Notes: generated by a model not told the origin, from the letters alone. Numbered from the stretch's first letter, positions 1 through 5,434 are shown. The stretch: DNA of 5,434 nt from an uncultured Eubacterium sp. (GCA_947573465.1 CANPET010000137.1:1-5434); one strand, 5' to 3'. A program made the numbers and translations.

Positions 1-106
1 TGTCTGTTCATGCTAAATATATATATGTTGTTCCTGCCATGTGGAATGATCGTTTGCCCAATTGGCAATTTCCAGAATTCCAGCTTTTTCTTCTTTGTGG
101 TTTTTT
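1..106 (-). pseudogene. Out-of-frame continuation of the GH38 alpha-mannosidase gene
   Basis: After the A6CC run (minus strand, positions 106-99) the mannosidase reading frame turns into a basic tail with no family character. The neighbouring frame, entered by dropping one base, reads a credible 28-residue stretch (HKEEKAG..., then ...WANDHSTWQEQHIYI) up to a TAG at 15-13. That TAG follows an (AT)5 run at 17-26. One more AT unit there would remove the stop and read on as IYIFSMNR to the window edge. Family knowledge: MngB-type enzymes have a W-x-E motif about this far after the QFG-x-x-x-RP motif and then continue for roughly 200 more residues. I infer two small indels in slippage-prone tracts. 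They could be real gene decay, reversible slippage or sequencing/assembly error. Confidence 0.6.
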
Positions 107-2077
107 CATACCTTCTAAATATAGATTCATTTCTTTTTCATAATAATTTGGACGTTTGATTAAACCAAACTGCTGGTCGGCATAATTAAATTTGCTCGTA
201 ATCTGGCTGTCAAAAATAACACACAGACGATGGGATAATCCTTTATTGTCTACATGGACATTAAAATCAATAATTTTTGAACCTTTTCTTAAACCAACCT
301 CTAAAGTGACGGGCAGAGTAGTAGAAGTTATATGTTCTGCACGTTCTTCCAAGTCTTTTGGAACAATCATAGTATAGTGTATTTGGGCTTTGCTATATAT
401 ATCATTTCCATGAATTTGATATTCAAATTTGGAATTTGTAGACAAGATTTCCATATCTTTTCTTGGTGGAGAATAATTAAAACTGTCTCCATCATCACCG
501 TTTTCCACAAGTATCCCCTGATTGTTGTAGGTTTTATTGTTTTCTTTATCCAAAATAGTTAGTGAACCATTTTCGGCAATAGTAATAGAATAAAATTCGT
601 TTTCCAGTGCATTATTCTTTTTCATTGAAATACAGCTGTTATCATTTACATCAATGGAATATTGCACATATCCAAGAGCAGGAATATCTTCTGTTTTAAT
701 TGCTAAAACAGCTTCTAACACATGTTCAGGAATGTAAAATTCTCTTGACGGATCAAGTTTAATTGTCTGCGATAGAACATAATCTGTCAGGTCTCTTGAT
801 GAAATGATTGTATAGTCAATTTTATTTCCTTTGTCATCCAGAATCGCAAAATCACCACCCGGAATATATGTCTTTATAAGGATGGTATCTTCTCGTGCCT
901 GTGGCAGAGTGTTTATTAATGTAAATGTTATATCAGCATTATTTTTGATACTTGTTGCAATCAGTCTGGAATGAAGTTCTACAATATTAACGGCGATCTC
1001 TCTTGCCTGTTTGTAACGCATGTAAACATCTTCATTTGCAGTGTCTGAGATACAGGAACCGATGGAATCGTGAGCTGCATTTTCAAATAGCAATTTCCAG
1101 ATTTCTTCTACAACTTTGTGTGGGTAAGCATTTCCTAATTTGTAAGACAGTGCTAGTAGAGGCTCCATTATGTTGGTAACATAGTTTTGAACCTGCGTGT
1201 TTAAAACTTTTAAATCTGAACGTGATGAGAATATGGATTTGTGTATTCTCATATGTTTGGCAATCACAAGCTCACCTTGAACTTCTTCTAATGTTGGATT
1301 TTCATTTTTCACATCTCTGATATAATCTTCAATACTGCTGATGACATATTCATTTTCCGGGTCTTTTTTGTTTCTTTCAGCAATAATCTTTGGAAGATTT
1401 GTACGGATAGGAGCCTGATCAAAACCATTCGGAAAATAAATATGCTTTGTAGAACTTCCTTTTCCGGCTTTTTCAAAACATTCTTTCTTCCAGAATTCAT
1501 CGCTTTTTTCACTGTCTTCAGGGATGTTGCCACCAATATAGTAACCAAATGGTATCTGGGTAGTAAAGACAACACTTCCATCATCGCCTTTCCAGTTAAA
1601 ATCAGTGTGTTTTACCATATCGTCGCTTACACCACGCCAAAATAAAGTATCCTTAATACCAAATTCTTTATAAATTTGTGGCATATTTCCAGACTGCCCA
1701 AAAGAGTCGGGAACATATCCTACATTCATATAGCCGCCAAATTCTTCACACCGTTTCATACCATAGTACATATTTCGCACAATACTTTCGCCGGAAATAA
1801 CCAACTGGTCACTTTGTGTGTACCATGGACCTATAATTAATCTTTTATCCTTTACAAGTTTTGTGATACGCTCCTTATCCTGAGGCATCCATTTGATATA
1901 GTCATCTAAAAGGGATGCCTGTGCATCCAGCATAAAATATTTAAATTCTTTATCATTCTCTAACGTGTCTAAAACATCTTTTAAGTCTTTCATTAAATAA
2001 ATTTTAGAACGTGAAGTAGTAAAATACCATTCTCTATCCCAGTGTGAGTGGGGTACAACATGTATTTTATGTTTCAT
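8..2077 (-). CDS. GH38 alpha-mannosidase (MngB-like), 3' end probably frameshifted
   Basis: A 689-residue cytoplasmic enzyme without a signal peptide, expected to hydrolyse alpha-mannosides, quite possibly in 6-phosphorylated form after PTS uptake. The GH38 catalytic domain opens with HSHWDREW (residues 10-17), in which H12 and D14 are the expected zinc ligands. IIGPWYTQ and ESIVRN follow. D124 in PDSFGQSG is the expected nucleophile. PNGFDQ lies at 216-221, and AHDSIG near 335 carries the third zinc ligand side (H336/D337). The C-terminal beta domain begins to show DDGDSFNYSP and QFGLIKRP. Family members run to about 850-900 residues, so this one is short. Residues 660-689 (PQRRKSWN... to the TGA at 10-8) look out of frame. 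The start is ATG at 2077, with AAGGAGGA 7 bases upstream (2084-2091). It lies 126 bp behind the IIC gene on the same strand and is probably co-expressed with it. The catalytic centre is intact by eye, but a missing C-terminal domain would probably inactivate the enzyme. The substrate (mannosylglycerate or another mannoside) cannot be decided here. Confidence 0.9.
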   Translation of the reverse strand: MKHKIHVVPHSHWDREWYFTTSRSKIYLMKDLKDVLDTLENDKEFKYFMLDAQASLLDDYIKWMPQDKERITKLVKDKRLIIGPWYTQSDQLVISGESIVRNMYYGMKRCEEFGGYMNVGYVPDSFGQSGNMPQIYKEFGIKDTLFWRGVSDDMVKHTDFNWKGDDGSVVFTTQIPFGYYIGGNIPEDSEKSDEFWKKECFEKAGKGSSTKHIYFPNGFDQAPIRTNLPKIIAERNKKDPENEYVISSIEDYIRDVKNENPTLEEVQGELVIAKHMRIHKSIFSSRSDLKVLNTQVQNYVTNIMEPLLALSYKLGNAYPHKVVEEIWKLLFENAAHDSIGSCISDTANEDVYMRYKQAREIAVNIVELHSRLIATSIKNNADITFTLINTLPQAREDTILIKTYIPGGDFAILDDKGNKIDYTIISSRDLTDYVLSQTIKLDPSREFYIPEHVLEAVLAIKTEDIPALGYVQYSIDVNDNSCISMKKNNALENEFYSITIAENGSLTILDKENNKTYNNQGILVENGDDGDSFNYSPPRKDMEILSTNSKFEYQIHGNDIYSKAQIHYTMIVPKDLEERAEHITSTTLPVTLEVGLRKGSKIIDFNVHVDNKGLSHRLCVIFDSQITSKFNYADQQFGLIKRPNYYEKEMNLYLEGMKKPQRRKSWNSGNCQLGKRSFHMAGTTYIYLA

Positions 2078-2098
2078 GGGAAATCCTCCTTATATGAT

Positions 2099-2131
2099 AC
2101 ATAAACGATTAAAATTTTTTATCGCTTATGT
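2099..2131 (-). promoter_or_regulatory. Inverted repeat in the mannosidase leader (operator or RNA hairpin)
   Basis: On the minus strand, ACATAAGCGAT is followed by an 11-base A/T spacer and ATCGTTTATGT. The arms match at 10 of 11 positions, and the odd pair is a G-U wobble in RNA, so an 11-bp stem could form. The element ends 7 bases before the ribosome binding site of the mannosidase. The half-site ACATAAGC recurs at 4218-4211, just downstream of the predicted -10 box of the PTS operon, which suggests shared control. It could instead be an RNA hairpin affecting read-through or message stability. No convincing sigma-A promoter was found in this gap. Confidence 0.5.
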
Positions 2132-2133
2132 TG

Positions 2134-2168
2134 AATTAAGAAAGGCAGAGGCAAATCGCGCCTCTGCC
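2134..2168 (-). terminator. Rho-independent terminator-like hairpin after the IIC gene
   Basis: On the minus strand, GGCAGAGGC (2168-2160) pairs perfectly with GCCTCTGCC (2152-2144) across a 7-base loop. TTTCTTAATT follows (2143-2134). It begins 35 bases after the IIC stop codon. The U-tract is interrupted, so termination may be partial. That would make the mannosidase a lower-expressed distal gene read through from the PTS promoter. On the plus strand the trailing bases (CATTTCTCTT) are a poorer terminator. Confidence 0.7.
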
Positions 2169-2203
2169 CATTTCTCTTAACTGTTTTGGGTTATTCAATT
2201 TTT

Positions 2204-3313
2204 TTATTCAACATCTTCAAAAGAAAGTTCAATTTCATCAATATCTACATCTTCAGAAGTATTGTCTGTATTTTGATTAAAGTCAACAAATATTGTTGCA
2301 AGTACTGCAATTATTATAGCACCTACTAAAATACCAATAAGATAAGCCCATCCATTTGTGACAGATACGAAACCGTAGATACCACCAACAGGAGGAATAT
2401 CACCTTTCGCACCAAGTAAACAGGTAATCGCTGTACCGATAGCTCCACCTAACATGTTAATTGGAATTAATACCTGAGGTTTTACCAGAGTGAATGGAAT
2501 AGCGCCTTCTGTAATACCAATGAATCCCATTACCCAGTTACCTTTACCTGTTTCTCTAAAGGAAGCAGAAAATCTCTTTTTTCTGATAACAGTTGCAATT
2601 GCATAAGCTAAAGGTGGAATACAAATAGCACAGTTGATAAATACATTTGGCTGATAAATACCTTCTGCTAATAATACATTACCTGCCATCCATGCTGATT
2701 TGTTAATTGGACCACCCATGTCGGATGCAATCATGGCACCTAAAATAAGAGCCATAATTAATTGGGAAGTTCCGCTTTTACTCATTGCACTTAACCAGTC
2801 TACCAGCCAATTATTAATCGCGGCTAACGGGTCTGCAAGAATAGCCCCCATTACAATCGCCACAATACCAGTGGCAAGGAATGGTAAAATAACAAGTGGC
2901 ATCATTGTCTGCATAGATTCTGGAAGGTGAATATGTTTCTTTGCCCATTTAACAGTATAACCGGCAATAAAAGCAGCGATAACAGCACCTAAGAATCCGG
3001 CCTGAGTGTCAGAGGCAAGAGCACCACCGATGAGACCGGCACCAATAGCTGGTTTATCAGCAATACTGTATGCAATAAAACCTGCCAATACCGTATTAAT
3101 AAGTCCGATACCTGTCCAACCTACGTTTTCAATTAATTTCAGAATGTGTAAAAATCCTGTTCCATCAGCATATGGGTCTAATGAAGTAATACCCATAAAT
3201 AAAGCTATTATTTTTGGAATTGCTACGACTAAGGATGCTCCAATAATAAGAGGAAGCATATAGCCGATACCAGTCATCAAATGACCTTTTGCTTCTTTAA
3301 AAAAATTTTTCAT
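2204..3313 (-). CDS. PTS permease subunit IIC, fructose/mannosylglycerate family
   Basis: A 369-residue integral membrane protein that would form the sugar channel of the phosphotransferase system and present substrate to IIB for phosphorylation. The N-terminal HLMTGIGYMLPLIIGASLV (about 11-29) is the usual opening of fructose-family IIC proteins. DMGGPINKSAW (198-208) and GITEGAIPF (266-274) are family signature loops. About nine or ten hydrophobic segments are visible, roughly at 15-40, 66-84, 90-119, 136-160, 183-197, 220-242, 260-274, 280-300 and 320-343. An acidic tail (about 350-369) follows the last helix. The start is ATG at 3313, with AAGGAGA about 10 bases upstream. It lies 61 bp downstream of the IIB gene and is the third PTS gene in the transcript. 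E. coli MngA and FruA carry IIC fused to other domains; here it stands alone. The sugar cannot be read from IIC. The adjacent GH38 gene argues for a mannoside rather than fructose. Confidence 0.93.
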   Translation of the reverse strand: MKNFFKEAKGHLMTGIGYMLPLIIGASLVVAIPKIIALFMGITSLDPYADGTGFLHILKLIENVGWTGIGLINTVLAGFIAYSIADKPAIGAGLIGGALASDTQAGFLGAVIAAFIAGYTVKWAKKHIHLPESMQTMMPLVILPFLATGIVAIVMGAILADPLAAINNWLVDWLSAMSKSGTSQLIMALILGAMIASDMGGPINKSAWMAGNVLLAEGIYQPNVFINCAICIPPLAYAIATVIRKKRFSASFRETGKGNWVMGFIGITEGAIPFTLVKPQVLIPINMLGGAIGTAITCLLGAKGDIPPVGGIYGFVSVTNGWAYLIGILVGAIIIAVLATIFVDFNQNTDNTSEDVDIDEIELSFEDVE

Positions 3314-3374
3314 GATTTTATATCTCCTTTTGTTAATTATTGTTTGAAATTTGTATCTGCAGTTGTCTTCGCCT

Positions 3375-3686
3375 CTATTTATTTACTGCAGCCACGCACT
3401 TTTTAATAACAGCTTCAGGAGCTTTGATGCAGATATTAATATCTACACGGATTACTTTTTTTCCGGAAAAACGTTCCATGTCAGTAATCTTTTGATCTGA
3501 AGCTATGATAACCAAATCAGCAGCTTTTGCTTCTTCGGGGGTAATGATATTGACCTGTCCCATACTTCCCTGCTGCTCAATTTTAACGTCATAACCTAAC
3601 TCTTTTCCGGCTTTTTCTAAAGCCTTTGCTGCCATTGGTGTGTGTGCCAGTCCGGCAGGACAAGCAGAAATGCCTACAATTTTCAT
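3375..3686 (-). CDS. PTS subunit IIB, fructose family
   Basis: A 103-residue cytoplasmic phosphocarrier that takes phosphate from IIA on a cysteine and passes it to the sugar bound in IIC. The N-terminus MKIVGISACPAGLAHTPMAA carries the family active-site loop C-P-x-G-x-A-H-T, with Cys9 as the phosphorylated residue. The beta-strand ADLVIIASD (about 56-64) and the DxxRF-like segment ITDMERFSGKKV fit a complete IIB-Fru fold, whose usual length is about 100 residues. The start is ATG at 3686, one base after the TAA of the IIA gene. Its ribosome binding site AAGGAGG lies inside the end of the IIA gene, so the two are probably translationally coupled. There is no sign of truncation. Confidence 0.95.
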   Translation of the reverse strand: MKIVGISACPAGLAHTPMAAKALEKAGKELGYDVKIEQQGSMGQVNIITPEEAKAADLVIIASDQKITDMERFSGKKVIRVDINICIKAPEAVIKKCVAAVNK

Positions 3687-3687
3687 A

Positions 3688-4143
3688 TTAGTTATCCTCC
3701 TTCATAATTTTTAATATATATTTTTTTAGCTCAGATTTATTATCAGATAATTTTACTGTGTTTTTGAATTCTTCTTCTAATAAATTTGTTGCTAATTTTG
3801 AAATCATCATTAAATGTTCATTGCCGGCGTTTTGTTTTGGAACAATTAATGCGAATAAATTTGTTACGAGTGAATCATCTAATGTTTCCCATTCTCTTAT
3901 TGGATTTTTGCAGCTAACATATATGATAGCAATATCTTTTGCGTGAGTTGATTTTGCATGTGGAATTGCAAAACCGTCTTGCAGGCCAGTAGAAAATTCT
4001 TCCTCTCTTTTCAAAAAATCTTTAAGAAGTCCATCTTTGTCATCAGTAAGACCAAGTGAAAGTGCCTGACTGCTGATAAATTCTAAAGCTTCTATTTTAG
4101 TGTTTACATCAACATTAAAAAATATATATTCTTCTTTAAACAA
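3688..4143 (-). CDS. PTS subunit IIA, fructose/mannitol (PTS-Fru/Ntr) family
   Basis: A 151-residue cytoplasmic phosphocarrier that accepts phosphate from HPr and hands it to IIB. The active-site segment is GLQDGFAIPHAKS (about 53-65), with His62 in the P-H-x-K context as the phosphorylated histidine. The second conserved histidine is His110 in NEHLMMISKLA. A length of about 150 residues is normal for a free IIA-Fru protein. It is the first gene of the operon. The start is taken as TTG at 4143 because AAGGAGG sits 7 bases upstream and the N-terminus MFKEEYIFFNVD then fits the family. The first in-frame ATG lies far inside the domain. It is followed after one base by the IIB gene. A nitrogen-type IIA (PtsN) is less likely, given the fused context of IIB and IIC. 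Confidence 0.94.
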   Translation of the reverse strand: MFKEEYIFFNVDVNTKIEALEFISSQALSLGLTDDKDGLLKDFLKREEEFSTGLQDGFAIPHAKSTHAKDIAIIYVSCKNPIREWETLDDSLVTNLFALIVPKQNAGNEHLMMISKLATNLLEEEFKNTVKLSDNKSELKKYILKIMKEDN

Positions 4144-4150
4144 TTGTTTA

Positions 4151-4157
4151 CCTCCTT
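4151..4157 (-). promoter_or_regulatory. Ribosome binding site that fixes the TTG start of the IIA gene
   Basis: The minus strand reads AAGGAGG, then 7 bases (TAAACAA), then TTG. The near-ideal Shine-Dalgarno and spacing decide the start in favour of TTG at 4143. A TTG start may lower translation of the first PTS protein relative to IIB. Confidence 0.85.
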
Positions 4158-4222
4158 GTTTTGGCTATGTTATTTCGCATAAATGTTTTAATTCAAGCAT
4201 ACTTTGTTTTGCTTATGTGTTA

Positions 4223-4251
4223 AGTATATTAGGGATGAGATTAAAATTCAA
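4223..4251 (-). promoter_or_regulatory. Predicted sigma-A promoter of the PTS operon
   Basis: On the minus strand, TTGAAT (4251-4246, 4 of 6 to the -35 consensus) is separated by 17 bases from TATACT (4228-4223, 5 of 6 to the -10 consensus). The start of transcription would be near 4216, giving a leader of about 70 bases before the IIA gene. The weak -35 box and the inverted repeat 9 bp upstream suit an activator-dependent promoter. A closer alternative, TTGAAT at 4196 with TAACAT at 4172, is weaker and would leave almost no leader. Confidence 0.6.
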
Positions 4252-4260
4252 TTGATGCAA

Positions 4261-4280
4261 TTTCCGATTCAAATTGGAAA
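4261..4280. promoter_or_regulatory. Operator copy 1, TTTCCG-N8-TGGAAA
   Basis: TTTCC at 4261-4265 and GGAAA at 4276-4280 form an inverted repeat with a 10-base spacer, and the inner bases ATT/AAT add further symmetry. It ends 9 bp from the predicted -35 box of the PTS promoter, centred near -55, which is typical of an activator site. It is one of three equally built copies and is probably bound by the PRD regulator encoded to the right (inference). Confidence 0.65.
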
Positions 4281-4303
4281 AAATAATAACAGTGATAGTA
4301 ATA

Positions 4304-4323
4304 TTTCCAAAAAGAAGTGGAAA
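4304..4323. promoter_or_regulatory. Operator copy 2, TTTCCA-N8-TGGAAA
   Basis: A perfect 6+6 inverted repeat around an A-rich 8-base centre. It starts 43 bp after copy 1 and 44 bp before copy 3, so all three lie on about the same face of the helix. It is the middle site, remote from both promoters, and could bridge the outer ones by cooperative binding. Confidence 0.65.
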
Positions 4324-4347
4324 AATAAATACTCATATAACAAGTTG

Positions 4348-4367
4348 TTTCCATTTTTTTGTGGAAA
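4348..4367. promoter_or_regulatory. Operator copy 3, TTTCCA-N8-TGGAAA
   Basis: A perfect 6+6 inverted repeat around a T-rich centre. It ends 9 bp before the predicted -35 box of the rightward regulator promoter, the same distance that copy 1 keeps from the leftward promoter. This suggests that the regulator also controls its own gene. Confidence 0.65.
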
Positions 4368-4376
4368 ATACCTTGA

Positions 4377-4406
4377 TTGTAATTTTCTTAAAAAATACAT
4401 TATAAT
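4377..4406 (+). promoter_or_regulatory. Predicted sigma-A promoter of the PRD regulator gene
   Basis: TTGTAA (4377-4382, 4 of 6) is followed after 18 bases by a perfect TATAAT (4401-4406). Transcription would start near 4413, leaving a leader of about 50 bases before the GTG start. Confidence 0.65.
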
Positions 4407-4447
4407 AAGAATAGAAAATGTTGATTAGACAGAATAAGAGATATTTT

Positions 4448-4455
4448 GAGGAGGA
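4448..4455 (+). promoter_or_regulatory. Ribosome binding site of the regulator gene
   Basis: GAGGAGGA precedes two in-frame tandem GTG codons at 4459 and 4462. The 7-base gap from GGAGG to the second GTG is the usual one, so 4462 is preferred. Using the first would add a single residue. Confidence 0.8.
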
Positions 4456-4461
4456 AGAGTG

Positions 4462-5434
4462 GTGTTTCAGTACGGAAGGCTAAATGAAATATTTTATTAC
4501 ATTAGAAAACATGATTATATTTCTTCTGAGAGGCTTGCATCCAGATTTGGCGTAACAGACAGGACAATAAGAAATGATATTCAGGAAATCAATCTTGTTT
4601 TATCTGAAAATGGGGCAGTTATCAAATTAAAAAGAAAATTTGGATATTATATAGAGGTAACAGAAGACAGCCTGTTTGAAAATTTTTTGGAAGACTTGGA
4701 AAATAATATGAAAAGTAATATGGAATTGGAAACAAGCAAAGATAGAATTCGATATATACTTCGCTTATTATTGGAAGCAGATGATTATATTTCATTGAAT
4801 AAAATTATGGACAAAGTATATATTTCAAAGAATACGCTTAACAATTATATAAAAACGATTAAAAAAGTTGTGGCGAAGTATCATCTGGAATATATTTCGA
4901 AGCCGAATGCAGGAATAAAGCTTATAGGTTCAGAGGATGACAAAAGAAAGTGCATTATGGACAATGTCATAACTTATGACTTTGATAATTATATTACAGG
5001 TTTTACGAGAGAAGAACGTGCATTATTTAAAGGTATTGATCTTGATTATTTAAAAGATATTACATTGTCACAGTTAAATAGACGAAATATTGAGACTAGT
5101 GATTATAATATTAAAAATCTGATTATACATTTGGCATTGATGATTTCACGTGTAAAAAATAATAACTATATAAATCTGTTAGATATAGAAACAGATTATT
5201 CTATTATGGGTATTGTAGAAAGTTTATGCAAAGAAATAGAAGAATATTATGATATTGTTGTGTCAAAAGGTGAAAAAATATATATTTATCTTCATTTTGT
5301 TGCGAATACTCATATGGAAGCAGCAAAAATAGATGATATTTGGCTAGAGGAATCTGTTGCAGATGTTCTGGAAATTATATATGAAAATTATAGTTTTGAT
5401 TTACGGGATGATGAGATTTTATTAGGGGATTTGC
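4462..5434 (+). CDS. PRD-domain PTS-controlled transcriptional activator (BglG/MtlR/LicR-like), 3' end outside window
   Basis: The frame stays open from GTG 4462 to the window edge, giving 324 residues. Residues about 5-60 form an HTH_11/DeoR-type winged helix (YISSERLASRFGVTDRTIRNDI, with a basic wing at KLKRKFGYYIEV). A second, Mga-like helix-turn-helix lies at about 108-155 (LNKIMDKVYISKNTLNNYIKT, then the wing KPNAGIKLIG). PRD1 spans about 185-290, with the expected regulatory histidines H223 (NLIIHLALMISR) and H278 (IYLHFVANT). Residues from about 298 on begin PRD2. Full-length relatives (about 630-700 residues) continue with PRD2, an IIB-like and a IIA-like domain, which cannot be seen here. 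They bind DNA and are switched by HPr- and EII-dependent phosphorylation. This is not an RNA-binding BglG/LicT antiterminator, because the N-terminus is winged-helix and not a CAT domain. Divergent placement next to the PTS operon argues that it is the dedicated activator. Confidence 0.9.
   Translation, partial: MFQYGRLNEIFYYIRKHDYISSERLASRFGVTDRTIRNDIQEINLVLSENGAVIKLKRKFGYYIEVTEDSLFENFLEDLENNMKSNMELETSKDRIRYILRLLLEADDYISLNKIMDKVYISKNTLNNYIKTIKKVVAKYHLEYISKPNAGIKLIGSEDDKRKCIMDNVITYDFDNYITGFTREERALFKGIDLDYLKDITLSQLNRRNIETSDYNIKNLIIHLALMISRVKNNNYINLLDIETDYSIMGIVESLCKEIEEYYDIVVSKGEKIYIYLHFVANTHMEAAKIDDIWLEESVADVLEIIYENYSFDLRDDEILLGDL

Larger units (their letters stand above)
4144..4461. other. 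Divergent control region between the PTS operon and its likely regulator
   Basis: These 318 bases hold no gene I can support. From left to right they contain the IIA ribosome binding site and leader (which includes ACATAAGC at 4218-4211 and CGCATAAATG near 4176-4185), the leftward PTS promoter, three TTTCCR-N8-TGGAAA inverted repeats, the rightward regulator promoter, and the regulator's leader and ribosome binding site. The only longish open frame here (4204-4428, plus strand) has no ribosome binding site and runs through the predicted promoter and operator elements. Confidence 0.85.

Noticed and set aside
1309..1584. A 91-codon minus-strand frame inside the mannosidase, in another frame
   Set aside because: It is out of frame within the conserved GH38 catalytic domain and its translation has no domain-like features.
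2099..2113. Possible CcpA catabolite-responsive element (AAACG core) before the mannosidase
   Set aside because: It has three to four mismatches to the cre consensus on either strand, including the TG of the left arm. The larger inverted repeat explains the sequence better.
2700..3263. Open frames on the plus strand (2700-2930 and 3006-3263) opposite the IIC gene
   Set aside because: They are antisense shadows of a well-supported membrane protein gene and have no ribosome binding site or recognisable family.
4144..4300. A sigma-54 (-24/-12) promoter with a LevR-type activator for the PTS operon
   Set aside because: There is no TGGCAC-N5-TTGC element in the region, and the divergent regulator begins with winged-helix domains and shows no AAA+ sigma-54 interaction domain in the visible 324 residues.
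4204..4428. A 74-codon open frame on the plus strand in the divergent intergenic region
   Set aside because: It has no ribosome binding site, an Asn/Lys/Ile-rich composition typical of translated AT-rich DNA, and it overlaps the predicted PTS promoter, all three inverted repeats and the regulator promoter.
4462..5434. Regulator as an RNA-binding BglG/LicT antiterminator
   Set aside because: The N-terminus is two winged-helix DNA-binding regions and not a CAT domain, and no terminator overlapped by a RAT-like element is visible in the PTS leader.

Overview
The window looks like a piece of chromosome from a low-G+C Bacillota, most likely a gut Clostridia/Lachnospiraceae or Erysipelotrichia type. 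The grounds are AT-rich DNA, strong AGGAGG-type ribosome binding sites before every gene, TTG and GTG starts, and a PRD-type phosphotransferase regulator. The genus cannot be told from the sequence alone.

Layout, left to right. Positions 1-2077 (minus strand) hold a cytoplasmic GH38 alpha-mannosidase of the MngB type. Its 3' end appears to be broken by one or two small indels in simple-sequence tracts next to the window edge. Positions 2078-2203 hold the leader of the mannosidase, with an 11-bp inverted repeat, and a terminator-like hairpin behind the upstream gene. Positions 2204-4143 (minus strand) hold a three-gene fructose/mannosylglycerate-family PTS permease in the transcription order IIA, IIB, IIC. 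Positions 4144-4461 are a divergent control region. From 4462 to the right edge (plus strand) runs the N-terminal part of a PRD-domain (BglG/MtlR/LicR-like) transcriptional activator, cut by the window end.

How the genes fit together (inference from family knowledge and gene order). A mannoside, possibly mannosylglycerate or a small alpha-mannosyl glycan or glycoside, would be imported and phosphorylated by IIA-IIB-IIC. The GH38 enzyme would then cleave it in the cytoplasm to mannose-6-phosphate plus aglycone. The divergent PRD protein would sense PTS phosphorylation state and activate the operon. This is a split-gene version of the E. coli mngR-mngA-mngB logic, with a different class of regulator.

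The most interesting signal is in the divergent region. Three copies of a 20-bp inverted repeat, TTTCCR-N8-TGGAAA, are spaced 43 and 44 bp apart. The outer two each end exactly 9 bp from a predicted -35 box, one for each divergent promoter. This is a strong candidate operator array for the regulator. The second point of interest is the apparent decay of the mannosidase 3' end. I see no mobile element, CRISPR array, tRNA or rRNA in the window.
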